Positions 10,542 to 22,800 of a stretch of 64,000 bases of DNA are shown piece after piece. Numbering within the stretch: position 1 is the stretch's first letter; every line of letters starts with the position of its first letter. Under the pieces are notes generated by a model. It ran no database searches. It saw nothing but the letters and a program-made list of their open reading frames with translations, and was not told where the DNA came from. The stretch is taken from NCBI GenBank assembly GCA_026874595.1, contig CM049310.1, positions 684,001 to 748,000 on the forward strand, in the 5' to 3' direction. The DNA is from Sipunculus nudus. Lineage: Eukaryota; Annelida; Sipuncula; Golfingiida; Sipunculidae. A program made the translations under genes and the position numbers.

Positions 10542-13080
10542 TTTTTAGCTCAGCTGACTATAAGTCATCTGAGCTATAGTCATGGTCCATTGTCCGTCGT
10601 CCGTCCGTCTGTCTGTCCCTCCGTCCGTCCGTCCGTCCGTCCGTCTGTCTGTCTGTCCGTCTGGATGTCCGTCCGTAAGACTGGCACGTTTTGACACCGT
10701 TGGACCTACGAATCTGAATTTCGGCATACAGTTAGATGTCCCCATAATCTTCTACCATGCCAAAAATTGGGTCAATAGGACTTCGTTCCTTTGAGATATT
10801 AAGGAAAAACCTCAATTTTTTATTAGAAATCTATTTTCACACTTCAGGACTGCCTAATATCAAAACCACTCATCTGGGTTTCTTCATATCTACCATAAAT
10901 ATTCCTCTATATAGTTCCTATGTACATGCCAGATATTAAGTCAGTATTATATAATTTAAAAAAGTTATTGGCCCAAACATAATGCACTTTGTGAAAAAAT
11001 CAGGAAGATATTTTGTCACTTAAGACCCAAAGTGTTAAGGTAGGGACTTTTTTCCAGTAATACAACTTTAATTAATCAAAATTTAATTGTATACCAAAAA
11101 TTAGATCAAAATCTGTTAAATTTTTTTAAATATTGGCAAAAATATAAAATTGGTACCTTAAATTTTGCCCAACTTTGGCCATGGCACGTTTTTTTCCTGT
11201 AAGTACTGTGGATTTAATTTTCACACCATGTATACATAAGGATTTAATCTGTTAAAATCTGAAATTTGAAAATAAAAGCTGCAAAATTAGGCTAGTTATT
11301 GAATTTTTTTGGAGGCTCTTGTTGTATTCCCTTACATTGTCAAGCAGTCCACTTTGATGACTGTAGGTCATTCAGTGCACATCTCTATGCTCCCCAGGCT
11401 GTTGACATAATTTTAGATGTCCCCAAAATCTCCTACCATACCGAAAATTGGGTCATTAGGACTTTGTTCCTTCGAGATATTAAGGGAAAAAAACTCCGTT
11501 TTCCATAAAAAAAAGCCATTGTTACACTTCAAGGCTGCCTAATATCAAAACCACTGATCTGTTTTTGATCGTATTTAGTATTCACATTCTTTTATACATT
11601 TTCTATGAACATACCAAAAATTAGGTCAGTATTGAGTATTATTTTGAAGTTATGGGCCAAAACATAATGCAATTTTTTAAAAAATCAGGAAATATATTTA
11701 CTCACATGAGAATTGCTGAACCTAGAGACCTTTTTTTTAGGAATATAACTTTATTTAATCAAAATTCAATTGTTTACCCAAAATTAGATCTGAATTTTGC
11801 AAATTTTTCAAGTTATTAGCATAAATAAAAAACAATACCTTAAATTTTGTCCAACTTTGGCAATGTTGATTTAATTTTCCCAGCATATATGCATAAGGAT
11901 TTAATCTTTTAAAATCTGAACTTTCAAAAGAAATTGATTGGAATGAATAGCTTTTATTCATGTTTTCACACACCATGTCAAGTGTTGTTTACATCTAGCC
12001 CACCTAGTAGTACAGCCTTCACTTGCATTATGTAACCCACCCCAGGCAGCTTACCTTGGCCAAGCTTGGCCACTACTAGCAGGCTTCCCCTCGCCCTGCA
12101 CTCATCCCCCCCCCCCCCCAGCTGGTGCATAAACTAGATGAATGTTAAAATTTTTCTGAATTTTATTTTATTCTTGGACATGCTACATTTTAGATTTTGT
12201 ATTGAACCACCAGGGTTACAATGATTAAAGTGTACATTTAATTGTGTCCACAAAGTGGTGTATTGCTGTGAAAGTCTGGATGTTCATGAGATAAGTAATT
12301 CCTAACTTCAGAAGAGTAAAAACTTCACCAGGTGTGAAATTGACTATTAATTCCAGTAATTAATTAAAACTGGGATAGTAATTAGCACAATGATATTGTT
12401 TGTCCCTCATTCAACCAAGAGTGTGTATACTTTATATGAAAAGATGTTTTATTTTGTCAAATTTACTTTTATTTTATTTTGGTGAATAAAATTAAGCATG
12501 TCCTGAAAACTCCAATATGCAAAACTTTTTAATAGTGATTCAAGGAATTTTCTTGTAGATGCCATGTTGTGGCATTATTTTCTTTTAAAATCAGTTAAAA
12601 CATTTATGATTTAAAAATAATAAAATATATGTGTATGCATAATATGACCCAATGTTTTTTACTCTGTATATATAATGATTGCAACTTTTGCAACAATTCT
12701 AATATTTTAACTTATATTTTCAGGTTTTTAATTAAAAATTTATAAACCTGTAAATAAAAAAATGATACAGATAAAAACTTCTTAATGGAAAAAGTGGATC
12801 TGCTTAAAAATATAGGATTATATATAAACTTAAATGCATTATTCTCTTGAAAGTGAAATAAAGGTATTAGTCCATTCTGTCCACTTGCCTGTCCATCTGT
12901 AAATTTTCGTATGCAACACAGTATCTCAAAACTTTTACTGTTTTTCTTCATGACAGTCTTGTCAGAGTATTAGTTTGCAATCATATATTTAGAACTTTAC
13001 TATAACCAAGTAGGAGGGCCCCTTTCCTCTTAGCTTTTCATATTCTTATATAAATGAAAAACATTACAATAGAATATTTC
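10542..13080 (+). mobile_element. Helentron-like (HINE) repeat, copy 2
   Basis: Starts TTTTTAGCTCAGCTGAC (GCTCAGCTGAC at 10548-10558), the same 5' terminus as at 25870. Internal segments repeat at about 688 bp (the 'aaaattgggtca..aggac' landmark near 10765 and 11450). From 11240 on it matches 1-1960 closely. The match stops at about 13080, before the expected 3' sIR/hairpin end, so this copy is 3' truncated. It adjoins the retroelement PBS. Confidence 0.7.
10594..10676 (+). repeat. (CCGT)n microsatellite
   Basis: Runs of ccgt/ctgt just inside the 5' end of the HINE-like element. A shorter equivalent lies at 25918-25962 in copy 3, so the tract is part of the element. Confidence 0.9.
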
Positions 13081-13379
13081 TACATCCACCTTCGTGCTGC
13101 CCTCACTTTTCCCTTCTCCGAACCCCATCCCAAAGTCAGCCTCAGTAAGCAAGAACAAGATGAATCAGATATATTCATACTTTAATATTTTGTATAACTA
13201 TTCGTCCATAGGTACCTATGTACATGCCAGAAATTATGTCAATATTGTGTAATATGTAGACATAGTGGGCATCACAATAATGTACCTTGTCTAGACTAAA
13301 GAGATATTGTGTCATACAGTCACATATTCATAAATCACTTCATCAGCATAGTTAATCATAACATCATATCTGTCAAATT
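13081..13379. other. Unassigned spacer
   Basis: No gene or strong repeat is recognised between the truncated HINE-like copy and the LTR fragment. Confidence 0.4.
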
Positions 13380-13598
13380 GAACCTAACATAATACACACG
13401 CCCAAAGAACATTACAAGATGCGCTCATAGAGCGCGACCAGCCGAGAAAAATCCAGATTAGCACGACCGCTGTGTTTACACGTCAAACCCCATGCGTGGG
13501 TCGGGCAAGCTCGCGTGTCTCCCATGGCAACGGACAATGCTAGCGCTGCACATACACATGTAAGACTGCTGCATACAATAAAAGAGACATCTGTGACA
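13380..13598 (-). mobile_element. Truncated Gmr1-like LTR (U3 part)
   Basis: Aligns with 3379-3564, with a short insertion around 13498-13520. On the - strand it starts TGTCACAGATGTCTC at 13598, equivalent to the LTR start at 3564. Only the first ~220 bp (U3) are present. It may be the remains of the missing 5' LTR of the element at 3-10 kb, displaced by copy 2 of the HINE-like repeat, or it may be from a separate insertion. Confidence 0.8.
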
Positions 13599-14700
13599 AG
13601 TCATTAAATTTGTTGACATATTTTTCATCTCTAAGTAGGGAGTTGTTAAATTTCCAGTAGGAGGGTCCTTGTGTCCCTTCATTCAGTGAAAATTGAATTA
13701 AAACCGCTCTGTGGTCTGTACATGGATATTGTGCTTTATCGCTACTTTTAACCATGTTCAGTAGTGTGTCATTATCAAAAATATACTCGATTCTTCTTGT
13801 TATAAGGGGATTCGTTCTGCACCAGGTGTATGCTTTTTCTTGTCCATTTTAAAGACGCCAAGTATCATTCAATACGAGATCATTAATTTATTCATTTTTA
13901 CTATGGTCATTATGCTTACAATATCTAAAGAATTATCTTACGTAGAGTTAAAATCACCAAGTTATGCTAGGTAATCCATGCTTGATTGCTGTGGATCAAG
14001 CGTAGTCTCAAGTTAATGTAAAAACTGGAGTTTGTCGGCACTTACACTTGTGGCATACACGTTGGAAATTTTGTCATTTGCCTTAAATGAAATACCCAGT
14101 ATTCTTCCAATAGATATTTCTACTATCTCGTGTGATCGTCGATCATTTCTACCACCTCTTTGCTAACTAATATAAACAGACCATTACTAAGTCTACTGCC
14201 CTGTTTATGGAACAATTTTCCACTCCACTGCGTTTCAATTAATTCAATAAGATTTTTGTCATGGTATGTCTTTTGCAAACATGCAATACCGACCTTACAC
14301 GAATTTCACTTATTAATGATTGCACGTCTTTTTAATTTGGACCGCAGTCCGTGACAATTAGTAAGAATCCGGCAGCCAAAACAAGTTCTTTTATTAGGGT
14401 GGAACATGAGCAGGGTCGTTTCGCTTTGATTTTCGTATTTTCCTTGATGGGATTGCGGCGGCTGATTGGCGCGCTATTATCAGGAATATCAGGCAGTGTG
14501 TATGGTGTATGTGTATAGTTGACTGTTGTAGTAGGATTTGTCAGGATTCCAGGCGCCGACCTCTGCACTTTTGGTACCTCGGATATGACGTCATCCGGAC
14601 ATGCACAAAAGGCACAAGGTTTGGAGCAGGTGGCAGATTACTGTCGCGAATGGTGGCCTTGGGACACCGGCTGGCCTACTGTTCTAATCATTAACATATG
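13599..14700 (-). pseudogene. L1/Tx1-like LINE fragment: endonuclease, possibly ORF1 tail
   Basis: Read on the - strand, several frames give an APE-type endonuclease. GIACLQKTYHDKN lies near 14290, NGLFILVSKEVVEMIDDH near 14170, and the C-terminal segment DHRAVLIQFSLNEG near 13700, followed by YWKFNNSLL. The last is the SDH-type end of the domain and its linker. The 14330-14700 part encodes a Cys-containing segment with CAFCACPDD that may be the end of ORF1. The frame is broken repeatedly. No reverse transcriptase follows, because the fragment stops exactly at the LTR fragment boundary (13598). Confidence 0.75.
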
Positions 14701-14739
14701 TCCTAAAGGGTCCTCAAATCATGTTAATTTACATATCTT

Positions 14740-15905
14740 GCAGAATATAGGTCACCATGACCTAATTTCAGGTTTCCATGGAGCTTTACCTCCCTGAATG
14801 TAATGTCAGAAGATTCTAGGGCTAACGGATACAATATGTGCCCGTCGGACCCAATGGGTGCTCAGGGTCCTGTTGCTGGCCTGTAATTTTCTAAAACATC
14901 TGTCACAATAACCTAATTTCATGTTTCCAAGGAGATTTGCCTGGGACCAGCCCAGATGTACAGTTAGCAATTTCTAGGTCTAACGCTGACGGTTTGTACC
15001 CATTTAACGGATGGACTGCTTCATTTGAAGGTCTCAAAAATAGATAAAATAATGCGTAAATTTTAGAAAAAATACAGGTGGCGCCACCAGTCTTCTGAAA
15101 ATGACAAAACAATCCATGATCAATATGCATGGATAGAATCAAGGCATTCAATGCATTAGTTATTCTGATACTGGAGATTTTGTATCAAGTTTTAAATAAT
15201 TATGGGGGTACTTTCGAGACCTTTAGCTTAGAGGAAATAGGTCACAATGACCTAATTTCAGGTTTCAAAGAAGATTTTTTTTATGGACCTCCATGGACGT
15301 AACGCAAACAGATTCTAGGGCTAGTGAATACAATTTGTGCCCCGTCTGACTGACTGGGTGCTCAAAATCATGTTTTCGGCCTGTATTTTGCTAAATAGAG
15401 GTCTCCATGACCTAATTTTAGGTTTCCAAGGAGATTTGCCTAGGACCTCCCTGGATGTACAGTAAAAAGTTTTAGGTCTGACGATTACGATTTGTGTCCT
15501 GTTAATAGAAAGACCGCTTCACCTGAATGTCTCAACAGTAGATGAAAAATGCGTAAAATTAGAAAAAAATACAGGTGGCGCCACCAGTCTTCAGAAAAAA
15601 ATTAAACACTCCATTATCAATAAACATGGAAAGAATCATGGCAATCAAGGCATTAGTTATTCAGATACTGGAGCTTTTGTAATTATTAATTATTCTGGGG
15701 GTTACATTCGAGCCCAATAGCTTCGAGGATATAGGTCACAGTGACCCAATTTCAGGTTTCCAAGGAGACTTTTATGAAGGGTTTAGGTTAGAAGATTCTA
15801 GGGCTAGCGGATACAATTTAAGCCCCTTCTAACTGACTGGGTGCTCAAAATCATGTTTTCGGCCTGTTGTTTGCAAAATATATGTGTTCATACATATGAT
15901 TCATG
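14740..15905 (-). repeat. Inverted copy of the 341-bp/HINE repeat family
   Basis: The segment 'gcgccaccagtctt' to 'gatactggag' (15075-15175 and 15573-15675) is the reverse complement of the 'tccagtatctgaacaa' to 'gactggtggcgc' segment of the 26-28 kb array. Landmarks at 14749, 14904, 15240, 15401 and 15733 (tgacctaatttcagg type) show a two-part repeat of about 490 bp. Confidence 0.65.
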
Positions 15906-16840
15906 ATATTGGATGATATGCCAAACATGGTCCCGTGTTTGTCCCGCGTTCGTCTCGGTTTTAAGGTCTGTTTCTCATGTGGAGGGGATGTTCCCATCTA
16001 ATTGTCCTTACATTAATTAGTCTGACAGGAAAAAATAAAAAATTTTTACGATAAAGGACATGTCTAAAATGTAGTCTTTATACTCTGTCCACAAAAATGA
16101 CTGTTTATTATACAATATATATTTGACATATAAAACGTACATAGAGACAAAGCTGAATAGAGCAACAGTTAATGCGATCAGTCGAATACACACACAGACG
16201 ACATTTGTTTACGTTTTTGGTGGCACGACGTCGTGAGCTTGCATTAAATCTTGAGAATTATGGATATTAAGAGGTGAAATTGTCTCTCTATCTATGCATG
16301 AAAAGATATATTGACTGTAACTTTTGTTAGACATCATTTTTTGTTTAACATAGTATATATGTATATTACTGTGGATTAATGACGTTCGCTCAGAACGTCT
16401 TTGACACGACGTCATTTGGGTATTTTCGACAAACTACCTTTTTTTCGACAGTTCGTTGCAAAATATATATATATATATAAGTAACATACAAAAATATATC
16501 ATAAGAGATGCCAGATCGTCAACTTTATCATGCAAAATATTTCAGTGAAATGTGGTGACACGTATTTGTGTGAGAGAGAGAAATAAGGGTCCGTTACTTT
16601 GCACGATTACCATTGAATCTGTGTGGATATGGTAGTGTTGAACTGAGATGGAATATACTTTGGTAATGAACATTCATTTTAAGTTTAATAAAATCCCAAT
16701 AAAAAATAAATCCCTTGAAAGTGATCATGATGATATCAGCATTTAGGGATGAATTAAATGTGGAAGTTTCAAAGTCTGATAACAACTGACCTCGTTATAA
16801 TGTTGCTGAGTATGGATTTCAAGTTAGAATTTTAGGGGTA
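15906..16840. other. Unassigned region with ACGTC palindromes
   Basis: No gene is recognised. A 12-bp perfect palindrome CACGACGTCGTG lies at 16224-16235, and a second ACGACGTCA word lies near 16408. These resemble CRE-type ACGTCA cores, but nothing else marks a promoter. Confidence 0.35.
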
Positions 16841-16917
16841 AATCAATGTAATATAAATGGTAAGTCAGGGTTAACCCTAACCCTAACCCTAATCAATGTA
16901 ATATAAATGGTAAGTCA
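16841..16917. repeat. Interstitial telomere-like insertion with flanking direct repeat
   Basis: Three tandem CCCTAA units (16875-16892), preceded by GGGTTAACCC, lie between two identical 27-bp copies of one sequence (16841-16867 and 16891-16917). The unit is the usual metazoan TTAGGG telomere repeat in reverse orientation. Confidence 0.85.
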
Positions 16918-16949
16918 AATTTCATAAAAAAACATTCTTTTTTGCCTCA

Positions 16950-17544
16950 GTCAGGAGGGTATGCGTTCATCGCCGTCCGTGTGTGTGTTTGTGTGTGTGT
17001 TTATGTGTGCTTGTGTGTGAGGGTGTGTCTGTGTGTGTGTGTGTGTGTGTTTAGGTGTGTGAGGGTGTGTGTTTGTGTGTGAGGGTGTGTGTTTGTGTGT
17101 GCGAGGGTTTGTGTGTGAGGGTGTGTGCGTTTGTATGTGTGTGTGTGTTTTTTTGTTTGTGTGTGAGTGTGTGTGTTTGTGTGTGAGGGTGTGTGTGAGG
17201 GTGTTTGTGTGTTTGTGTGTGAGGGTATGTGTGTGAGGGTGTGTGTGTTTGTGTGTGAGGGTGTGTGTATGTGTGTTTGTGTGTGTGTGCGGGTGTGTGT
17301 TTGTGTGTGAGGGCGTGTGTGTTTGTGTGCGTGAGGTGTGTGTGTGTGTGTGTGGGTGGGTGTGTCTGTTTGTGTGTGAAGGTGTGTGTCTGTGTGTGTT
17401 TGTGTGTGAGGGTGTGTGTTTGTGTTTGTGTGTGAGGGTGTGTGTGTTTGTGTTTTTGTGTCTGTAAGGGTGTGTGTTTGTGTGTGTGTGTGTTTGTGTG
17501 AGGGTGTGTGTGTTTGTGTGTGAGGGTGTGTGTGTTTGTGTGTG

Positions 17545-17579
<35 letters not shown>

Positions 17580-17970
17580 GTGTGTGTGTTTGTGTGCGTG
17601 TGTGTGTGTGTGGGGGGGGGGGGGGTCTGTCTGTTTGTGTGTGAGGGTGTGTGTGTGTGGGGGGGGGGGGGGTTGTGTGTGTGTGTGTGTGTGTGTGTGA
17701 GGGTGTGTGTTTGTGTGTGTGTTTGTGTGTGTGTGATTGTGTGTGTTTGTGTGTGTTTGTGGTTGAGGGTGTGTGTGTGTTTGTGTGTGAGGGTGTGTGT
17801 GTTTTTTGTGTGAGGGTGTGAGGGTGTGAGGGTGTGTGTGTTTGTGTGTGAGGGTGTGTGTGTTTGTGTGTGAGGGTGTGTGTGTTTGTGTGGTTGTTCA
17901 CAACATAACTCATGTGATCTTGTACAAATTTTCAGGGCATTTCGAAAATAGGTCTATGAAGAAACGATTA
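16950..17970 (-). repeat. Dispersed repeat F with expanded GT-rich minisatellite
   Basis: The flanks (17893-17970 and 16950-16975) are the reverse complement of 19001-19137: shared words include ttgtgaacaac, gaaatgccc and gcataccctcctg. In between (16976-17893) are hundreds of bases of gtgtgtttgtgtgtgaggg-type units with two poly-G tracts (near 17613 and 17660). At 19080-19107 the same element has only a short version of this tract. Long His/Thr-rich frames on the - strand are a by-product of the repeat. Confidence 0.8.
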
Positions 17971-18465
17971 TATCTCTAGCTGGTATTATAAACATCCACA
18001 TACGCATGGTAACAAAACCTATGTATATGTAGTATTTGATATATTAAACGTACATTTCTGATTTGGGAAATATATGATGTTTTTATTTGTAACTAAAAAT
18101 CTTCATGCCAAGGAATGCATGCCTCCGCCATGTGGACCCTGTTGTGGGATGCTTCCCATACTAATCCGTGTTTGTATTCTCTTGTCGGCCCGAATTCTCA
18201 GGTTCATTAGTTCATAAGTGACTTTACATTTGTGAATATTCTCCGACAATATTCCTGAATCCGGAAAGATGCTGGATCCACAAAAAAGCTATGATTCCGT
18301 CCATGACTGCGTGAGTAATAATTTGAAGAAACACACAAACACATACGAACAGGGATGAACGCATTACCTCCTGGCGGCACCGGGACTGTGAGGTCTTGTT
18401 TTTTTTTTTTAATTGGTTGGCTCTATATTAATTGGGGCTCCGTGGGAAAAAAATCCAACTGTTAA
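17971..18465. other. Unassigned, with partial repeat F near 18320-18386
   Basis: The segment around 18335-18375 (acacaaacac, then gatgaacgcatta and cctcctgg) matches the same end of repeat F seen at 19080-19130 and inverted at 16950-16975. The rest is unrecognised. Confidence 0.5.
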
Positions 18466-18890
18466 CTGCTGTGGACAGACGGCTACTCACCTCGAAACTA
18501 AGAGCACACGTTTCAAACCGCTCTGCGAACACTGAAATCCCCGTGCTGAAGTAGTGTGCACAAGCCGTATTGCATCACAACGAAGTCTTGGGCGCTCGAA
18601 CGTAGCCTGAACAATTGGGAAGGCCTGCGTGGCGCGTAGGAGTCTGGACCGTGTTTGCATTCACTTATCCCCTGCTGTGGACAGATGGCTACTCACCTCG
18701 AAACTATGAGCACACGTTTCAAAACGTTCTGCGAAATCCCCGTGCTGAAGTTCATACTTTGAAATTACCGGTGTGCACAAGCGGTATTACATCACAACGA
18801 AGTCTTGGGCGCTCGAACGTAGCCTGAACAATTGGGAGGCCTGCATGGCGCGTAGGAGTCTGGACCGTGTTTGCATTCACTTATCCCCTG
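18466..18890 (+). repeat. Tandem duplication, ~206/219 bp
   Basis: 18466-18671 and 18672-18890 are two head-to-tail copies starting ctgctgtggacaga and ending cttatcccctg. They differ by a few substitutions, an 8-bp loss and an 18-bp insertion in copy 2. Confidence 0.9.
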
Positions 18891-18894
18891 CCCC

Positions 18895-19137
18895 CCCCCC
18901 CTCCCATATTCCCTGGTTCGTATAAATCGACTGTACATTTGTGAATATCCCTTTATGACGCTCCTAAATGCGTAAGAGATCCACAGCAAAATCTAATCGA
19001 TTCTTCCTAGGTCCATTCCCGAAATGCCCGGAAATTTCATGAGATTCTGTTCAAGATTGCCTGACATGTTGTGAACAACACACACTCAAACACACCCTCA
19101 CACGAACAGAAATGAAAGCATACCCTCCTGTCGGAGG
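18895..19137 (+). repeat. Dispersed repeat F, unexpanded copy
   Basis: 19001-19137 is the inverse of the flanks at 16950-17970 but with only a short ca-rich tract where that copy holds ~0.9 kb of minisatellite. Confidence 0.65.
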
Positions 19138-19622
19138 CAGTAAACTTCATATCCTTTCTTTTATTTCCAATTACGGACAGTAGCTGACTTCGGGTGCACA
19201 TTTTTACTAGGTGGAACCCTACAGAAATTATTGCCTCTTGTAACACACTTATGATTATATACAGGGTATGTTCCTTATACTCTGTTAAGGACAACGCTTG
19301 CTTTTATATGGCACATGAAATATTCTCGATTCTTTTATAACATTTTATATCTTCTTGAGGCATCATAAGCACCACTGATATCTTTAATCTTCGGCGACTG
19401 TCATAAATATTGAGGTACGCAAAGCAAGGAGGATTAAGATATATATGATATGTGGTGCGATCACAGGTTAATTAAGTTTTTATCTAATGATAATATATCT
19501 TCAAATAACATCACGAACACGTACATCACACAGAGCTAGCTGACTGTTTCGAGAAAACAGATACGATCTATCTATTTTCTCTAGAATTTCATATCAGTAA
19601 GTGACTATTCCTCCTGGGGATT
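19138..19622 (+). other. Region immediately 5' of CYP4 coding start
   Basis: No convincing TATA box, initiator or upstream exon can be called by eye. It must contain the 5' UTR or its splice acceptor. Confidence 0.4.
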
Positions 19623-19805
19623 ATGGCAGGACCTTGGATATCGTTCGTCCATTTTGATTGTTTTTTTTGGGCGGCCATTACCGTGGTAGTGTTACAGGTT
19701 GTCGTCTACTTAGTTAAACGTATTTTATTCTGTATCCGGATGGAAAAGGCACTGAGGCAGCTTCCGGGACCCCCAGGGCACTGGTTCCATGGCAACACAG
19801 AGCAG
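19623..19805 (+). CDS. CYP4: CYP4 exon 1: start, membrane anchor, proline hinge
   Basis: 61 codons from ATG, ending in phase 0 at CAG|GTACGT. It encodes the hydrophobic anchor (residues 15-38), then RMEKALRQ and the LPGPPGHWFHG hinge typical of CYP4 N-termini. The ATG is preceded by stops and gives the normal anchor length, so it is the natural start. Confidence 0.92.
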
Positions 19806-22800
19806 GTACGTTACTAGCCGTGGATACACGTCTCAGTAGGCATTTAAATTGGGCTGTTAAGCCTAATTTGAGTCGCGATACAAGTCAAACGAGGAAATGT
19901 ACTGCAACATTCATCCATCCTGTTACAGTGATACCGTGGTATAAAACCGATAATCCTCACTTTAGGCTATGAGTAATGAATTAACACAAAAGAATACATG
20001 TGAACTCACAAAGCAAACTGAAATTTCCTGTATTGTGTACAACTCGTGAGAGTCAGGAGTCCCCGATTACGACAACTCCGAAAGACACAAATTAAGGGGG
20101 TGTCCCAGATCTTATGCGAATCATTAAAATACAAAAGTACGATGTATAAAAGTGTACAGATTTATGTGCCTATTATTGTGCTGTAAATGGTTAAGTTTAA
20201 AATATTATGTTTATAGTGCAACAGAAAGCAAACGCATCTGCGTATAGATGTGTATCGGTGGAAACATATACTGTACAAGCACGAACATGACACAAAATGT
20301 ATGTAATTATTGCTGTGACGGCAATTACTCACATAGGAATTATTTAATTTGAGATTTATGGACTTTAATCATGTTCTCCGAGTAGTAATATCCCCACATG
20401 CCGGGAGCTTTTATTCAAATAAAGAGCCGGTCTCAAAGTCCTTATCACCTCTCTGACGCTTTGACATATACTGCACATGCACGAACATGACACAAAATGT
20501 ATGTAATTATTGCTGTGACGGCAATTACTCACATAGGAATTATTTAATTTGAGATTTATGGACTTTAATCATGTTCTCCGAGTAGTAATATCCCCACATG
20601 CCGGGAGCTTTTATTCAATTAAAGAGCCGGTCTCAAAGTCCTTATCACCTCTCTGACGCTTTGATTTTTAATATTATAGTTATATCTAGGATTAGCTTGA
20701 CGGAAATCTCTGTAATTGCATTTTCGATCTTTGTATCAATGTATTACACATTAGGTACAGATACACTCTAACAGAATACACATCACCGAGATAGTCGGAA
20801 TGCGCCAACTATAATAATTATAACTACCACACCCCTATTTAATATATATATTTAGATATGAAAATTAATTAAAATTCAATGCATTTAAACAACGCAACAA
20901 TTAACAATACTTCACAAACTACAACATATAAATATGGTCGGAATAGGAAAAGATATCCAGTTAAGTGTCTAGAAAAATAATATACACACTGTATACATAC
21001 TTATACTTTCATGCCAAGTTTTCAAGTTATAACATTAAATGTGAGGGGGCTTAGGAACAAAAGAAAATGAAAGGAAATGTTTCAATGGTTATTAGTTAAA
21101 AAAGGTAAAGAAAGTGTAATCTTTTTACAAGAGATTCGCGTTCCTAAAGATATTCGGCAACAATGGACAGAACAGTGGGACGGCTTATGTTTCTTTTCTT
21201 GCGGTACACCCCTCGCACGAGGAGTTGTTACACTTATTGGTAGCATGGTGGAATTTAAAGAGATTTATTCTCAAATTGATGACTCCGGTAGATATATAAT
21301 TTTAAGGGCGATAATAGAATGGTCAGAATTTCTTATAATCAATACTTACGTACCAAACACACAGCCTGATCAAATAGATTTTTTACGAAAATACATAAAA
21401 AATCAAGAGTATGCAACAGAACACTGAATCACATATAATCTGGGGTGGGGATTTCAACTATTGTTTTTCACAACAAGACGCCGATGGAGGAGGCTACAGA
21501 CCTTAACATAAGACAATACAAAAGGTGAAACAAATCATGTATGAGATGGATTTAATTGACATCTGGAGAATTAGAAACCCTAATGCTTGTCAATATACTT
21601 GGAGGTCAAAAACGCCCCTGCGTCAACGCAGACTGGATATGATACTGATGTCTAATGATTTAAATTCTCGGATTAAATATGTAAGTGTAATACCAGCCAC
21701 ATTTACTGATCATTCAGCAGTTACATGCAATGAAGGGTCTGTGCTTAATGCTAAACGAGGCCCATCACACTGAAAATTCAATAACTCTTTGTTAAGTGAT
21801 AAAGATTAAAATTAGCTTATAAAAGACAGTGTAATCAAACTTCGTGAAAAGGATAAAGATACTATGGATGAAAAAGGTGGTAGGAATATTTGAAATATAA
21901 AATAAGGGAAATTACTATTGAATACTCAAAGAGAAAACAGAAGATTAATAGAAGGTAATTAGGTACCTTAGAACAAAATTTAGCGGAAGAATCTACGAAA
22001 AGATACACCTACGAGTCTGACGACATATGAGCAGCGGAAAAAAAAGAATATGAACAGATTTACGAGCAGTATATAGAAGGTTTATAGTGCGATCACGTGT
22101 TGATTGGTATGAACAAGAAGAACGGAGTACAAAGTTTTTCCTGAATATTGTGCAAAGAAATTAAAAGAAAACCACTATAAATAAACTTGTAGTGAACAAT
22201 ATTAAAGTTTTGAAGCCTGAGAATATAATGAAAGAAAATTTTTAAAAAAATTTATCAGGAAAAATATTTGAAAAAAATAAGATAACAGAAAAAACTGTGT
22301 AAAATATTTTGATGATCTAAAGGTACCAGTGTTGCCAGAAAATGAGTTTAATATATGTGAAAGTGAAATTACAAATGATGAAATTAAAAACGTGTTGAGG
22401 GAAATGAAAAATAACAAAACACCTGAGGGATTATCAAAAGAAATTTATATTGATTTTTTTTATCTAAATTGAATTGAATTGAATAGAAATTTATTCTGAA
22501 ATAAAAGGCCTTAGGCCCATGGTTCCACAAAGAGCATGTGTTAAGAATCATAAAAATTCAACAATAACAAAATGTAACTACATAACATGAACTAACAAAA
22601 CATGCATTAAAACACAATCTTGTATGAAAACGTTGTATGAAAAACCCATGTTTGCAATATCTAAACACAAGCAGAAATTTTGTTTTTTTTTATCTAATTT
22701 ATGATGATCTCTTGAATTGTTTTAATAAATGTTTCTGCGATGGGTCACTGACTCCAAGTCAGAGACAAGCTGTAATAACTCTAATAGTAAAAATACCTGA

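Noticed and set aside
10582-10794. 70-codon frames on both strands through a ccgt repeat
   Set aside because: Low-complexity translation of the microsatellite at the HINE-like 5' end.
16951-17913. 320-codon His/Thr-rich open frame on the - strand
   Set aside because: It is a direct translation of the GT-rich minisatellite. Its composition follows the repeat, and equally open frames exist on the other strand.
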